Positions 53,601 through 63,400 of a stretch of DNA of 64,000 nt are shown here, in pieces. Below the pieces are notes generated by a model. It did no database searches. It was not told the DNA's origin and worked only from the letters and a program-made list of their open reading frames with translations. Position numbers and translations under genes: made by a program. The DNA is from Platynereis dumerilii (lineage: Eukaryota; Annelida; Polychaeta; Phyllodocida; Nereididae): assembly GCA_026936325.1 (NCBI GenBank), contig JAPTHN010000018.1, positions 13,349,658 through 13,413,657 on the forward strand. The letters are read 5' to 3'. How positions within the stretch are numbered: the stretch's first letter is position 1; the number at the start of each line of letters is the position of its first letter.

Positions 53601-54789
53601 GCCTGCATACTCAAAAGACAACGTAGATGAAGATGTTTGAAGTTATGTAATAATATCAAGTATCAATTGAATCAACCAAGTCATGAAGTCTTCTTTTTCA
53701 AATTGTTTTATCTCCATGGATCTAGACCTACCATGGATCATAAACTAGTGTATATAGGCCTAGTTGAAACCTACTTTTAAACATAGTGTTTACCTGAATT
53801 AAGCTGGAATTAATATATTTTTCATTGCAGTCACACTGAACAACAATTTCTGTAAAAATGTTGCGACTTCTTGTCAGAACCTTCGAAAAATTTAACCACC
53901 AAGAATCGCAGTCAAAATGAAGAGCTGCTTTTTCCATTTTCCCAAATGACTGCAACGAAAAAAGCAAAAGAGTTTATGACTGATAATGATTGATCTTTAG
54001 ACTTTAGCTTATTGGATCTTCGCGAGGCCCTCTTTCTGAGGACGGTTGGTAGGATGAAAAGTAGAAGCTGTAATCTGTTTTATTATGTCAATCTAGTAAA
54101 AATTGTGGGTTTACAGGTTTTAAATGATTTTTCCCCCGTAGGCAGAAATCTCTTGGGTCGGCCGATCCGAGAAACCAAAAAATAAAAATGTCTGGTCTAA
54201 TAAGTATGATTTGTTTCTATGTATTATTAGATCTACGTGTGTTACAGATTTACTCAATGTCATGCTGTGAAAATTAATGTTACCTTGAAGGTACGAAAAT
54301 GTCATGTAGCTTGGCAATTTCACAATTACAATCGGAATTTCTTGTCAATGACTGCTAGAATCAGCGATATGAGAAATTGGCCTGAATCAGACCAAAGTCT
54401 AAGGCCATTTCCACAAAAAATTAGTTTTTGATATAACAGCACTCATTATTAGTCTAGGAGTCTTTTCTTTTTTAAGAAATGCGTATTAACATAAGTGTGA
54501 ACCCGTGTCACCACAGTGCAAAGATAACCTCAGTCTGACTAACACCAATGATTTGAAGGTTAGGCCCATAATCATCATGATACATAAAAATAAGGCATGC
54601 ATTATATTAATATGTAAGAAAGGAATTGCTACATACCTCAGAAAATATGAAACGGGAGGTCTTCTTTTCCTGGAGAAAGCCCTTGATGATGTGTTTCTCT
54701 CGACAACAATTGGCAAAAAATATGCATGTCCACAGATTTACGAGAACTAAGAACCAAGCCAACATTTTGCTCTTAAAATATACCGTCAT
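41424..54789 (-). CDS. ionotropic glutamate receptor-like gene B (11 coding exons, 608 aa)
   Basis: Exons in transcript order: 54637-54789, 53794-53949, 52072-52293, 49703-49810, 48657-48769, 47946-48030, 47233-47376, 46643-46799, 45637-45854, 45003-45250, 41424-41646. All join in frame with GT-AG borders, and phases match gene A exon by exon. The signal peptide is around MLAWFLVLVNLWTCIFF; the N-terminus is short. S1 has the ligand Arg at R294 (GLTITKERAE). M1 is about 330-348, M3 about 391-416 with SGNLMMSLT in place of SYTANLAAF. S2 has D491 at the acidic ligand position, and M4 is about 575-595. Start may be M1 or M9. It appears intact and closer to C than to A. Predicted membrane cation channel subunit. 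Confidence 0.9.
41680..41847. mobile_element. pogo/mariner-like MITE, second copy, end-truncated
   Basis: Shares AAGACCGCCCCTTCTGCGGT and the right end with 36690-36867. The first end is shortened. It begins about 34 bp into intron 10 from exon 11. Confidence 0.7.
42690..43960 (+). mobile_element. 5'-truncated LINE, antisense to gene B
   Basis: Begins just upstream of the RT catalytic motif and ends with AATAAATCTACTACTACTAC, a (CTA)n tail. Its ORF2 remnant is 42797-43867. Confidence 0.85.
42797..43867 (+). CDS. LINE ORF2 C-terminal part (from RT palm to Cys motif)
   Basis: 356 codons open. LLLMDDTVVVATS is the YxDD-equivalent box, TDSYTYLGALISDD the post-palm motif, and LCPCGQIQTEAHVLCSC the C-terminal zinc-like motif. 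No endonuclease remains. Not a host gene. Confidence 0.9.
   Translation: MDDTVVVATSREAMQTKLQLLKECSDSLGMKINSSKSQFMCVNGQTSLFDLGDRTIEHTDSYTYLGALISDDSIASQVKAHFLQKNAHLHKFSSFLMRHADMPVYMKMEVWKSAFQSAIFYCCETWFTKNLKPAESAYMSTLKHLLGVRQNTCNDIVCAELQIGSAKSFILQRQHQFLNRLISRSDYNGSYIERIVRMAVEVKCPAGKMIESFLSAPRERKYVEESNLQIIAKINESETSRREVYRSLNPTFTKHRMYEKAADIPEVHRIAATRIRMGSHRLKIETGRWSRIAKEDRLCPCGQIQTEAHVLCSCVLAADTRSKFQLNFQSIFHLMNSDCKNLCKYIYEIIKLYEAM
44262..44495 (+). mobile_element. CR1/L2-like LINE 3' end
   Basis: Encodes the last ORF2 codons (ITDFVDFKKGLKTHFFSQCY), then a 3' UTR ending TAATGCGCTATAGAAGAATAA and a (TTA)n tail at 44478-44494. Confidence 0.75.
45003..45250 (-). CDS. gene B exon 10: S2
   Basis: SSPDSVYGKLWTRTRF, GDKTD, GCNWALIREKFFPAYFAIAM, then PKNSPY. 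Phase 2 out. Confidence 0.92.
45637..45854 (-). CDS. gene B exon 9: pore-loop end, M3
   Basis: LPREPESSPGF, M3 ending ISGNLMMSLTINQ, then FDSLKDIADD. Same length and phases as gene A exon 9. Confidence 0.92.
46272..46618. mobile_element. MITE, family M1
   Basis: Starts CAGTCTGTCACTTTGATA, ends at CAGACTG complement, TA flanked. It ends 25 bp from the exon 8 donor of gene B. Confidence 0.88.
46643..46799 (-). CDS. gene B exon 8: M1 and pore loop
   Basis: SEVWITWAVTIMSVAVALYL (M1), then FSLLTSLLSAAGMAATK. Small residues replace the Q/R-site Gln. Confidence 0.92.
47233..47376 (-). CDS. gene B exon 7: S1 with ligand Arg
   Basis: KIDMILTGLTITKERAEVVD then FTYPFWEEPSGVVM. 48 codons, phase 0. Confidence 0.93.
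47946..48030 (-). CDS. gene B exon 6: central S1
   Basis: AEYIKYKSTGAKKDNGQWSG, AIGAVLRG. Donor GTATTT is weak but is matched by gene C (GTATTG). Confidence 0.9.
48390..48478. repeat. GATA/GACA microsatellite
   Basis: AGATAGACAGATAGACAGAT-type imperfect tetranucleotide run in intron 5 of gene B. Confidence 0.9.
48657..48769 (-). CDS. gene B exon 5: S1
   Basis: YEPFTVRKKVRKNKKKFFYY, then FGYCIEIMQHFQQVFNF. A basic insertion after PF distinguishes it from gene A. Confidence 0.9.
48793..49126. mobile_element. MITE, family M1, adjacent to exon 5 acceptor
   Basis: TA flanked, ends complementary to CAGTCTGTCACTTTGATA. Its edge is 24 bp upstream of gene B exon 5, so the intron's branch-point region may lie in or next to it. 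Confidence 0.85.
49450..49660. mobile_element. MITE of the 'GATCCGAGAAGCTAAA' family, copy 2
   Basis: Ends TAGGGCCACGCATAATTGAT and near-complement (ATCAATTATGTGTGGCCTAA). Lies 43 bp downstream of gene B exon 4. Confidence 0.7.
49703..49810 (-). CDS. gene B exon 4: Cys-rich linker, start of S1
   Basis: ICFCDGQVPCECGLQKNLEK then INFQGRTLRIAVIP, the first S1 strand. Confidence 0.92.
49928..51560. mobile_element. TA-flanked non-autonomous element (family M2), copy 1, with a nested insertion
   Basis: Ends CAGTCCTTGTCATACTTACG and near complement; long inverted ends including CTGTGATGTCAGAGATGAC and TATTCTAGCATTGCAATATA. It is interrupted by the element at 50662-51466. A second, uninterrupted copy is at 63074-63871. 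Confidence 0.88.
50662..51466. mobile_element. nested 805-bp element with CGATGGTGAAAGTGC ends
   Basis: Inverted ends CGATGGTGAAAGTGCAAAA. ATAT is duplicated (50658-50661 and 51467-51470). The intact M2 copy near 63778 has a single ATAT, which proves the insertion. The word ACGAGGTTTTGCACTTTCAC recurs internally near 50885 and 51260. Confidence 0.9.
51563..52071 (-). other. gene B intron 3, part next to exon 3
   Basis: AT-rich. A fragment near 51727 (CAGTGTAACCTCGAGTAAAC) looks like one end of a further pogo-type MITE, without a matching partner. Confidence 0.35.
52072..52293 (-). CDS. gene B exon 3: N-terminal domain
   Basis: 74 codons, phase 0: TSTLMIPFMDITFITKDISS then VIDLHKNILLKKLVIMEG. 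Four codons longer than gene A exon 3. Confidence 0.9.
53794..53949 (-). CDS. gene B exon 2: N-terminal domain
   Basis: 52 codons, phase 0: MEKAALHFDCDSWWLNFSKV then EIVVQCDCNEKYIN. Cysteines match exon 2 of gene A. Confidence 0.9.
53985..54205. mobile_element. MITE of the 'GATCCGAGAAGCTAAA' family, copy 3
   Basis: Left part TTTAGCTTATTGGATCTTCG, right part GATCCGAGAAACCAAAAAAT followed by TGTCTGGTCTAA. In intron 1 of gene B. Confidence 0.6.
54637..54789 (-). CDS. gene B exon 1: start codon and signal peptide
   Basis: MTVYFKSKMLAWFLVLVNLW, TCIFFANCCR, ending KKTSRFIFSE|GTATGT. A weak acceptor (AATTAACAG) lies 22 bp upstream of the ATG. Confidence 0.85.
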
Positions 54790-56647
54790 AAATTTTCCGC
54801 GATGCTGTTAATTGGTGTGCCAGAAAATTTGAACAGATCCAACATCATGCCAAAATGGTCATATCAGAGGAGCCAAGAGAGAATATCTTTATCAAGTTAA
54901 ATATCCAGCCAATCGGAGACCCACATTATAAATTAATGATAAATATGATAATAAATTCATTACATGCCATGATGGAATTAATTACAACAAGCCTCACAAG
55001 CAGCTCTGCAAACAGATGTTGTGGCACGTCGCAGAAACTAGGAGCAAATATTAATCTTCAGAAAAACTCTCCAATTATTGCTAAGCTGCAACTAGTGTTG
55101 ATCGGAACCCGGTGGTTGAGCATTTTTTTAGTCATTTGGGGTTAATTTAAACGTAAAGAATATAAGTTGTTTAATTTTGAGTAACTATTAGCAACATTAA
55201 TGCTCAGAAAACAAGTCCAGTGAGGGATGGAGATAAGTATTGTTCTGAATACTATAGCTAGTCCATTCTGATATTAAGCATGTTTAGACGTTCACAGGCT
55301 AACGTTATCACAAATTTTCTTCAAAATGCTACTTTTCATCTCGGGATATTGCGGTGGGCGCCGAGGATTTCTTTTATACTGGAGGGGGGGGCAAACTTTT
55401 TGCATATCAAATTTTCCTGGGCAAATGTTGCTCGTTTATCCCAAAAAGTTTGTGCACAGTACGCCAATGCTATATGGAAGCTATATAAACAGCTGATTTT
55501 ACGGAGTGCCAATACTCCAATCTATATAAAGTTAAACATCCACCCATCAATGTTCACGAAGAAGGTGTGTCAGTCTCTACATTTGCTGTATTGATAAATG
55601 CACTCGATGACAACAAAGACATTAAATTTTTAATGAATCTTTACTTTTCATAAATTTTTATAAGATAAATTCATATTTCCCTATATATTCACATGATCAT
55701 ATTACAAACTAAACATTAAAAAATAGGGTTTGCAGTCATGTTCGGACAAGGCGCTCTAGTGTGAGGTAAACTTTCAGGGCCAAAATTCAGTTTTCGGGAA
55801 GCGGATTTCTCTAAAATGCTGATCGGCCCGAATTTGCGGACCGACAGTATGAATTGTGGAATCGTGCATCGATCAAGTGTGTCGATGATACATATATCAT
55901 ATCGAATGTCGGCGACAATATAGACCCCTAATGGCAATAGTTTGAATACTAAATTTGTTACCTTTTTTCTTTGGACAATACAATCTCCTGGTGGGTTATG
56001 AAATATGTTTATGAATAATATAATAAGTATAACACTTGTCAAATACTGGATTTTATGTTTCCTTTATTTAGGTTAGCTACTTGCCAATAGGTAAGATTTG
56101 GAATCACATAATCTGACGTTTCAATGTAGATTTTTCTTTGAGTACCATAAAAAAGTATATGAAACAGCATATCAAATCATGATATTACTATTTCAAATTA
56201 AGCCATGATGTCACTTTGTGGATGTGGACTTTGCTATTATTATCTACTTTCATATTAATAATGATTATTTATTTCATTCAGGTAAGTAAGTGACATTTGT
56301 TTACATTTAAATCTATAATTTAACGATTTTCACTAGAATAGTGGATATCATGTGTGTCTCCTGTATATATTTCAAAGCTTTATAACATGAATTGCACACT
56401 CTACACACATTGTGCATCTTTTGTGCAAGTTTTTAAAATCATTTTTACATACTATTTCGTTTTTTAATAAAGTTATCTTGAATCTTGAATCGATGAATAT
56501 AATGAAAAATATATATACATAGATTATTAAAGATATCAATAATTATACAAGACAAAATACACTTAAGAAAACCTATGATAAAAATGTTACTAAGAGTATT
56601 GTAATTAACTATAAGTAACTAAAAGTAGGCCTAAATCATTCTCATTA
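54790..56647. other. spacer between genes B and C
   Basis: Holds the gene B promoter or 5' UTR and the distal gene C 3' flank. Short ORFs here lack motifs or splice context. No defined repeat apart from the MITE at its end. Confidence 0.5.
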
Positions 56648-57198
56648 CAGTCTGTCACTTTGATACAGAAAAAGAGTGGACTGTTGCACTGTGACAATGG
56701 CACTTCGTGTGTCATCATGCTGATGATTTGTCATGATCATACCCAATACTTTCAATGTAAATTTGATTTAAGGAGACTTATCCTGCTTTTTGGTGACAGC
56801 CAAACGAAAGGATTATGCATCTGATTTTCACTCTAAAATCAGTTTTGACAAGTCAAATGGCTTTCTCTTGATCATGACTAATCAAGCAGCCTCTATGTTT
56901 CACATGTTGAAAGTAGAGAAGATGACACTTCATCGGCTACACTCTAAAAAATTTCTGACAAAATTGGTTTTTTAGATTCAAAATGGTTTTTTGAAATACC
57001 AAATTTCAATGCAAAAAACCAACATGGATTTTTAAAAAAATCCATGTTGGTTTTGCATTGAAATTTGGTTTTTCAAAAAACCATTTTGAATCTAAAAAAC
57101 CAATTTTGTCCCGACATTTTTTAGAGTGTATCGTGAGTCACAGGCTCATTTTCACAGTGAACCGGTCCTCATTTTTTCTACATCAAAGCGACAGACTG
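56648..57198. mobile_element. M1 MITE at the 3' end of gene C, with a nested palindromic MITE
   Basis: Ends CAGTCTGTCACTTTGATA and complement of CAGTCTGTCGCTTTGATG, TA flanked (57199-57200). Its right edge overlaps the gene C stop codon. Confidence 0.9.
56940..57128. mobile_element. 189-bp near-perfect palindromic mariner-like MITE inside M1
   Basis: Ends CACTCTAAAAAATTTC and near complement; both halves pair along almost the whole length (GATTCAAAATGGTTTTT, CCAACATGGATTTTT). TA duplicated at 56938-56939 and 57129-57130. Other M1 copies show the empty site GGCTATCATGAGTCAC. Confidence 0.9.
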
Positions 57199-57417
57199 TA
57201 AACTTGCTTTTGTGAAAACTTATGAAAGTAAATCTCACAAAGAAGGACCATGACACCAAGAGTACAGCAAGCTGCCAAGGAGGTGAAGAATAGGAACAAA
57301 TCTTCAAAACTGATCTTCTTTATTTTCACAGACTCCTCTTCGCAGACGAGACTTCTGTCTGAAATGTGCTTCAGCTGCCATCTCTTGAGGTATCCACTTT
57401 CCCAAAGAAGCTTCATG
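57183..57417 (-). CDS. gene C exon 11: M4, C-terminus running into MITE
   Basis: MKLLWESGYLKRWQLKHISD, conserved LVCEE, M4, then HKFSQKQV followed by five codons YSLSL-stop read from the M1 MITE edge (57183-57200). Confidence 0.92.
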
Positions 57418-60400
57418 CTGCAAAAGAAGGTAGAAATCACTCCAGGACTCTTGTTTGGATCTATTTGGAACCCGAACAGAAACTTAATTAGGCCTGTCCT
57501 ATATACGGTATACTATTTATAAGTCTGTTGTTGTCAAAGATTTTGTTTTTGTATGCAAATTGCCAATTTTTGATGGTTCTTGCCATGCTATATGTACATC
57601 AATCTTAATGTTTTCAAGCACACCCAGAGGAAGAAATAATTTGTTTGAAGCACAGAAACAGTACAAAATGATTATATCCCATATAATGGTATTCATGTAT
57701 TGGAGTACATTAGAAGCACAAAAGAAGTACATTGTGCATTGACGATTTGCATGGTTCAGGGACTTTTTCTCACAAAGTTGGCATTTGAAATAGAATTACA
57801 AATGCAGTACATTCGAAGCACAAATGCAGTACTCATCTGTATCCCTGTAATCATCAAATATGATGAGAGGGATTCTCACGAGAAAGAAACATGTGCATAC
57901 AAAAATGAGATCTGGGCAAAACTGAAAAATGTAATACAGCATATTTAAAGTTGAAAGTGCAAATTAAGTCATGGAATAGAAAGAAGCTGAATTTACTGGT
58001 AAGAAAATGGCCCGTTGTAGGGCGAACCCTTTGGTAGGGCAATCCCAAAATAAGCCGGAAAGAACTTCTCCGAGATCAGCGCCCAATTGCAGCCAATTCC
58101 GGAGGCTACTTCTGCCAGATCTGTCTTGTCGCCAATGACAACAGAGGTCCTGTTGCCAAGCAACACATTCCTGACGCCTTGTGGCATTGTCGTCAACTTC
58201 GATTGGCTCCAGATTTTGCGATACACGGAATCAGGAGGAGAATGCTTCAAACAATTAGACAAGAACATTTGAATAAAAATTAAACAAATTACACATGTAT
58301 ATTAAATCTTGGTATGTTAATATAAAGGGGCTCAATACAAGAGATGATAGTTGTGGGGGATATGATTTTACCCCGGGGACGAACATTTTTAAAAATGGCG
58401 AGAAAAATTTATATTTTCATTTCTCAATTAACAAACCTAATGTCAAAAGAGTTAACCAAAAGTTTTGCAAGGCAAGTTAAATTACAAATGAGACTGTATA
58501 AAGCCTGCATAAGTTTTAGTGAGATTTGTAAAACAATGAGACACCCTGGGTGCAAACAAGCTTTGTCAACTTTCATCCCATAATAGAGGTGTTCTGGCAC
58601 CCCTAAAACTTACTTCCAATAGATTTCTGTGTGCGTCGTCCTTCCCGACGTACATAACACATCCAGGATCATTTGCTATGTCCGTTAGACTTTGGTATGG
58701 AGCAGTTCTTTGATTGATGGCTAATGACATCATCAGATTTGCCGAAATGATGGAAGTAAAGAGGAACGCTCCAAATAAATAGATCTTCATTGATATGAAA
58801 CCTGGCGATGAGTCAGGCTCTTTGGCCATGCCTGTAAAATTTTTAATAGAAAATTATTACCAACTTAGATTAGTCAGAGTGTGCAATTTGAATAGAAATG
58901 AAACATTAAAACAGTCATATCACACTGTTACACGAAAAACGACACATGCGCAGAGTCAATACGACGTTCACTCGTTATATGAAGCTTAAAACAAAACACT
59001 TTTGTCAATAAGTCATAAAGCCAAACACAATTGATTTTTAGCTTCTCGGATCTTCTCGAGGCACTTTTTCTATGTTCGATCAGGACAAAAAAAAAGCTTA
59101 ACCCCAATTTTTCATGATGTCAATTCAATAAAAATTGTCGGTAAGGTTCCTTTTTTTTCATGAGCAGAAAATCTATAGGGTTGGTCGATCCAACAAGCTA
59201 AAAATTAAAAATTTCCGGCCTAACCAACATACCTTTTAAGAATGCCATTCCAGTAACAGACAGTAAAGATTTAGAAAGTGAGAATCGCTCCTTTATATAA
59301 AGCCTGGGTGACCACTTTTCCACAAGAAACAGCACAATCGCCACAAGAACCAAAGTGGCCGCCCATGTCAGCCAAACCTCGTACTGCAAGTAATTTTAAT
59401 TTCAAGTCATGAAAGGTGTCACAAAGATGAAACTCAGTTATAGTGATACCTTACACAAGTTTTAATATATAGTGTGCCCAGTCATGTGACTGATCTTGAA
59501 ACTGTGGTGTGGCTGGTACTGGGTTCAAGGAAACAAAATGTCCGATGTTATATTATGGCACACTCAAATATTTTGCTACCTAGTCCTCTTGATCATGAAT
59601 TAATTGTTTACGTGCTTCACTACATTTGGCCTGAATTATGTAGGATGCTGTATTTTTATCTCTTTTCATTTAGAGACAAAGCAAAAAAAAAACTGCCTTT
59701 GGACCAGAATCTCTCAAAAACTCCCAATTTCTTAGAATTTGAGTTTATAGACATGAAATATGAAAAAAAAACATTTGAATTAAAGGAGTTCAGCTGAACA
59801 CAAATTAAAGTCATGTCACATGACATTCATATTACCTGCAAGAGATTAAGAACGAAAAGCTTGTACTCTTCCGTCCTCATGAGAACTCCGCTCGGTTCCT
59901 CCCAAAACGGATAAGTGAAATCAACAACTTCCGCCCTCTCCTTGGTGATCGTCAGACCCGTCAGAATCATGTCTGCCTCCTGGCAATTAGAAATATACAG
60001 CATTACAGATTAAGATTCAGATTATTCAGATGATTTATTTTTTTTGTAGCTCATATTTATACAATTTTAACTATTCCATAAGATATTACCTTGAACATAA
60101 ATATGTAAGCTACAGGAGCTCCTCTAAGGCAATATCGTGCAACTGTCGAGGAGTCCCTGTTATTTTTAAATTTGGTTCATGCATCATTACTAGGCACAGT
60201 GGCTGGTGGCTTTAAAAATGTTTTTAAATAAAAAAATTTAGAAAGAAACAGAGAAAAATCTGCATTACAATAAGACAACCTCTTTTTATAATGTACACTA
60301 ATTACCTATGCTTTTAAAAGGGAACATTAGGCCTACATTTTATTGCATTTCACATTTTGGTAAAATTTGAGGGGTTATTTTCTTCAGGGTTTTGGGTTAA

Positions 60401-63400
60401 AAAAAAAAGAAGTCCAATGATTTAAATTGTGATTTAAATATCAAATTTATTATCGATTTAAATAAAATAAATCATGATTTTAATTCATTAAAATTGTGAT
60501 ATAAATAATGATTTAAATTGCCTTGATTAAAATATGACAACCCTGATGTTCTTACAAGAAAAAAGTCTGAGCATTCTGACAGATGTGGCTGTCATTGTAA
60601 ATGAATACTCGGCAAAGAAATATTTTGAAATAGAATTTGTACAAGAGCAACATATTTATAACAGAATAATAGGAAGATCAATGCAATACCCCCTTTAACA
60701 CAGCTCCGATAGCTCCCGTCCATTGGCCATTGTCGAGCTTAGCGCCTGTGGCAGGATACATGATATATTCAACGCTGAAATAAAGAATGCGATCAACAAA
60801 AAAAGTTGCAAAATAGAAAAATGCCTACGTTAACACAAAATGGCAGTTTTCCTGTGTCCATCAAATAGATGACCAAAATGTTCCCCTACGAACAATTGGA
60901 TCCAATTCCATCAAGAGAGATTAAAGTTTAGGTCTGGCTCAATCTAGTTCCGGTCTGTATATCAACAGGCAAGCAGGGAGTACTGCTTTCTGAGCTCTGA
61001 TTGGCCAAGAAAACAATCAATGTGAAGTCAACGATTGAGAAATGTTTTGTGAAGTAAAACCCAGTCGGTGCCTAAGGCCATAATATGCCGTGGAAACCAG
61101 ATTGGTCTGTCAATATTTCCAGACAAATTGAAAATATCCAAAATAACACCGGTTTATAAAAAGGGTCCTGAATCAGATATAAAAAATTACAGACCTATAT
61201 CTGTGTTACCCACCATTTCCAAAATATTTGAAAAGGTTCTCTTTGTTCAAATGCATGATTATTTTAAAAGCAAAAATCTTTACTATGTTAGCCAATATGG
61301 TTTCAGAGAACTTCATTCTACAGAACTTGCTACCTTAGAATTAACTGATCGTATTGTGAATGAAATGGATTCAGGAAATGTACCACTAACAGTTTTTATG
61401 GATTTATCAAAAGCATTTGATACTATTAATCATGAAATTCTCCTTGAAAAACTTCATTATTATGGTTTCAGTAGCACCGCATCCAGGGGCCCTCCTGTCC
61501 AGTTACCTCAGTAATCGAATGCAATATGTCGAATATCATAACTTTTCCTCCTCTCATTTAAATATTTCTACTGGTGTCCCACAGGGTTCAATCTTGGGTC
61601 CATTGCTGTTCCTTATCTATGTAAATGATGTTTTCAGATCAAGCAGTTTTTTCAAATTCATTGTATACGCAGACAATACCACTTTATTTGTTTCTCTTGA
61701 TTCTTCTCAAGACAATGTTCAGATTTTGAATACTGAATTAGCAAATGTATTGTCTTGGCTTAAAGTTAATAAGCTATCTTTGAATGTAGATAAAACAAAA
61801 TGTATGATTTTCCACACACCGGGTAAAGTTATCAATCGCCCAGCTTTATTTATTGATGATAAAATCCTGGAATATATTGGTACCTTTAATTTTCTAGGTA
61901 TAACTATTAATGAGCATCTCAAGTGGAATGATCACCTTGATAACATAAGCAAAAAAATAGCTAAGTGTACTTGTATATTGAATAGATTGAAGAAATTCCT
62001 TCCCCGGGACACATTGAAAACTATATATTGTTCCCTTATTAATTCTCATCTGAATTATGGAATTCTATGCTGGGGCTACAAAGCAAATTCCATATTTAAA
62101 TTACAAAAAAGGGCAATTCGAGCTGTAGCCAATAGTAGATATAATGCCCACACACAGCCCTTATTCAAAAAGTTGCGTTTGCTTACTGTTCATGATATTT
62201 TGAAAGTAAAATTATATAAGTTTTTTTATAGATTAATAAATAATCAAATTCCCAAATATTTTTAGTGACAAATATCTTAATAAAACCACAGAATGATTAT
62301 CCATACAATACACGAAATAAGAATTTTAGATTACCACGTCTATATCATGCCTATGCCGAAAATAGTGTCAGATACCAGCTACCCAAGTTATTAAATAGTA
62401 CATCAAATTCCATTCTGGAAAAGGTCTCAACTCATAGTGAGTTTGGCTTCTCCTTGTATATCAAAAATTCATTGATCCATCAATACCAGGAACAATGTTC
62501 CATACAAAATTGCTTTATATATCAATCCTCAAATATATAGTTTCATCCCTTTCCTTTTGCTGACCATTTCACTTCATCCCATCGACCCTCATACCATTTT
62601 CATTCATCCCCCTTCACCTTCATTTATCATTTCACCTATCAACACTTATTTTTAAGAAAATTTTGATTTCAATTTATTTGACATAATGTATGACTTGTGG
62701 TAATTAATCAAAAGTGTAATCTTGTTTTTCTTCTTTTTTTTTCTAATAGGTGGCATTTATGGCAGCTCCATATTCATGGCAAAGTAAATGTCTCCTGACA
62801 ATAAAATAATTGAACTATGTTTTTTATTCTTTGTAACTGTATATTCATGTCAAATAAATATTTCTGTCTGTCTGTCTGTCTGGCTGGTCTAACTATACAT
62901 GTATGCATGTAGTTCCTAAATTTGTCACTACCTCATTTCAGCTACAGGGTGGCAGCACTGTGCAGTAGGAGACTGAGATGAGACTAGGTTAAATTTAAAC
63001 CAGGTCTGCACTCTTTTGGTGAGATCTAGGCTTGTTGTTTAAAAAGTGAGCTGATTCACACATGTGAATGTTACAGTCCTTGTCATACTTACGTGGAATC
63101 TCAAGTTTTTTTTCTATGGTGTTGAACTGTGATGTCAGAGATGACTCTATTCTAGCATTGCAATATATGTAAATTAACTACAAGCTGTGATGTCATTTCA
63201 AACTGGGTCAGATCCCCCAGCTTCTAACCAATGCGAATCCACCAAACTGAGCATCACAGTTTCAACTCAGTGTCAGAGTTAAAATTGGGCCTGGGAAAAA
63301 CCCATGCAAGTTTGACATCACAGCCTCTCAGCCAATGGGCTGCCAGAACAAATATACATAACATAAGCCATGTGTTTACAAACAAATTGTCAAAGCCTTC

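Noticed and set aside
55280-55594. 104-codon ORF in the B-C spacer
   Set aside because: No motif, no splice context, composition like the surrounding DNA.
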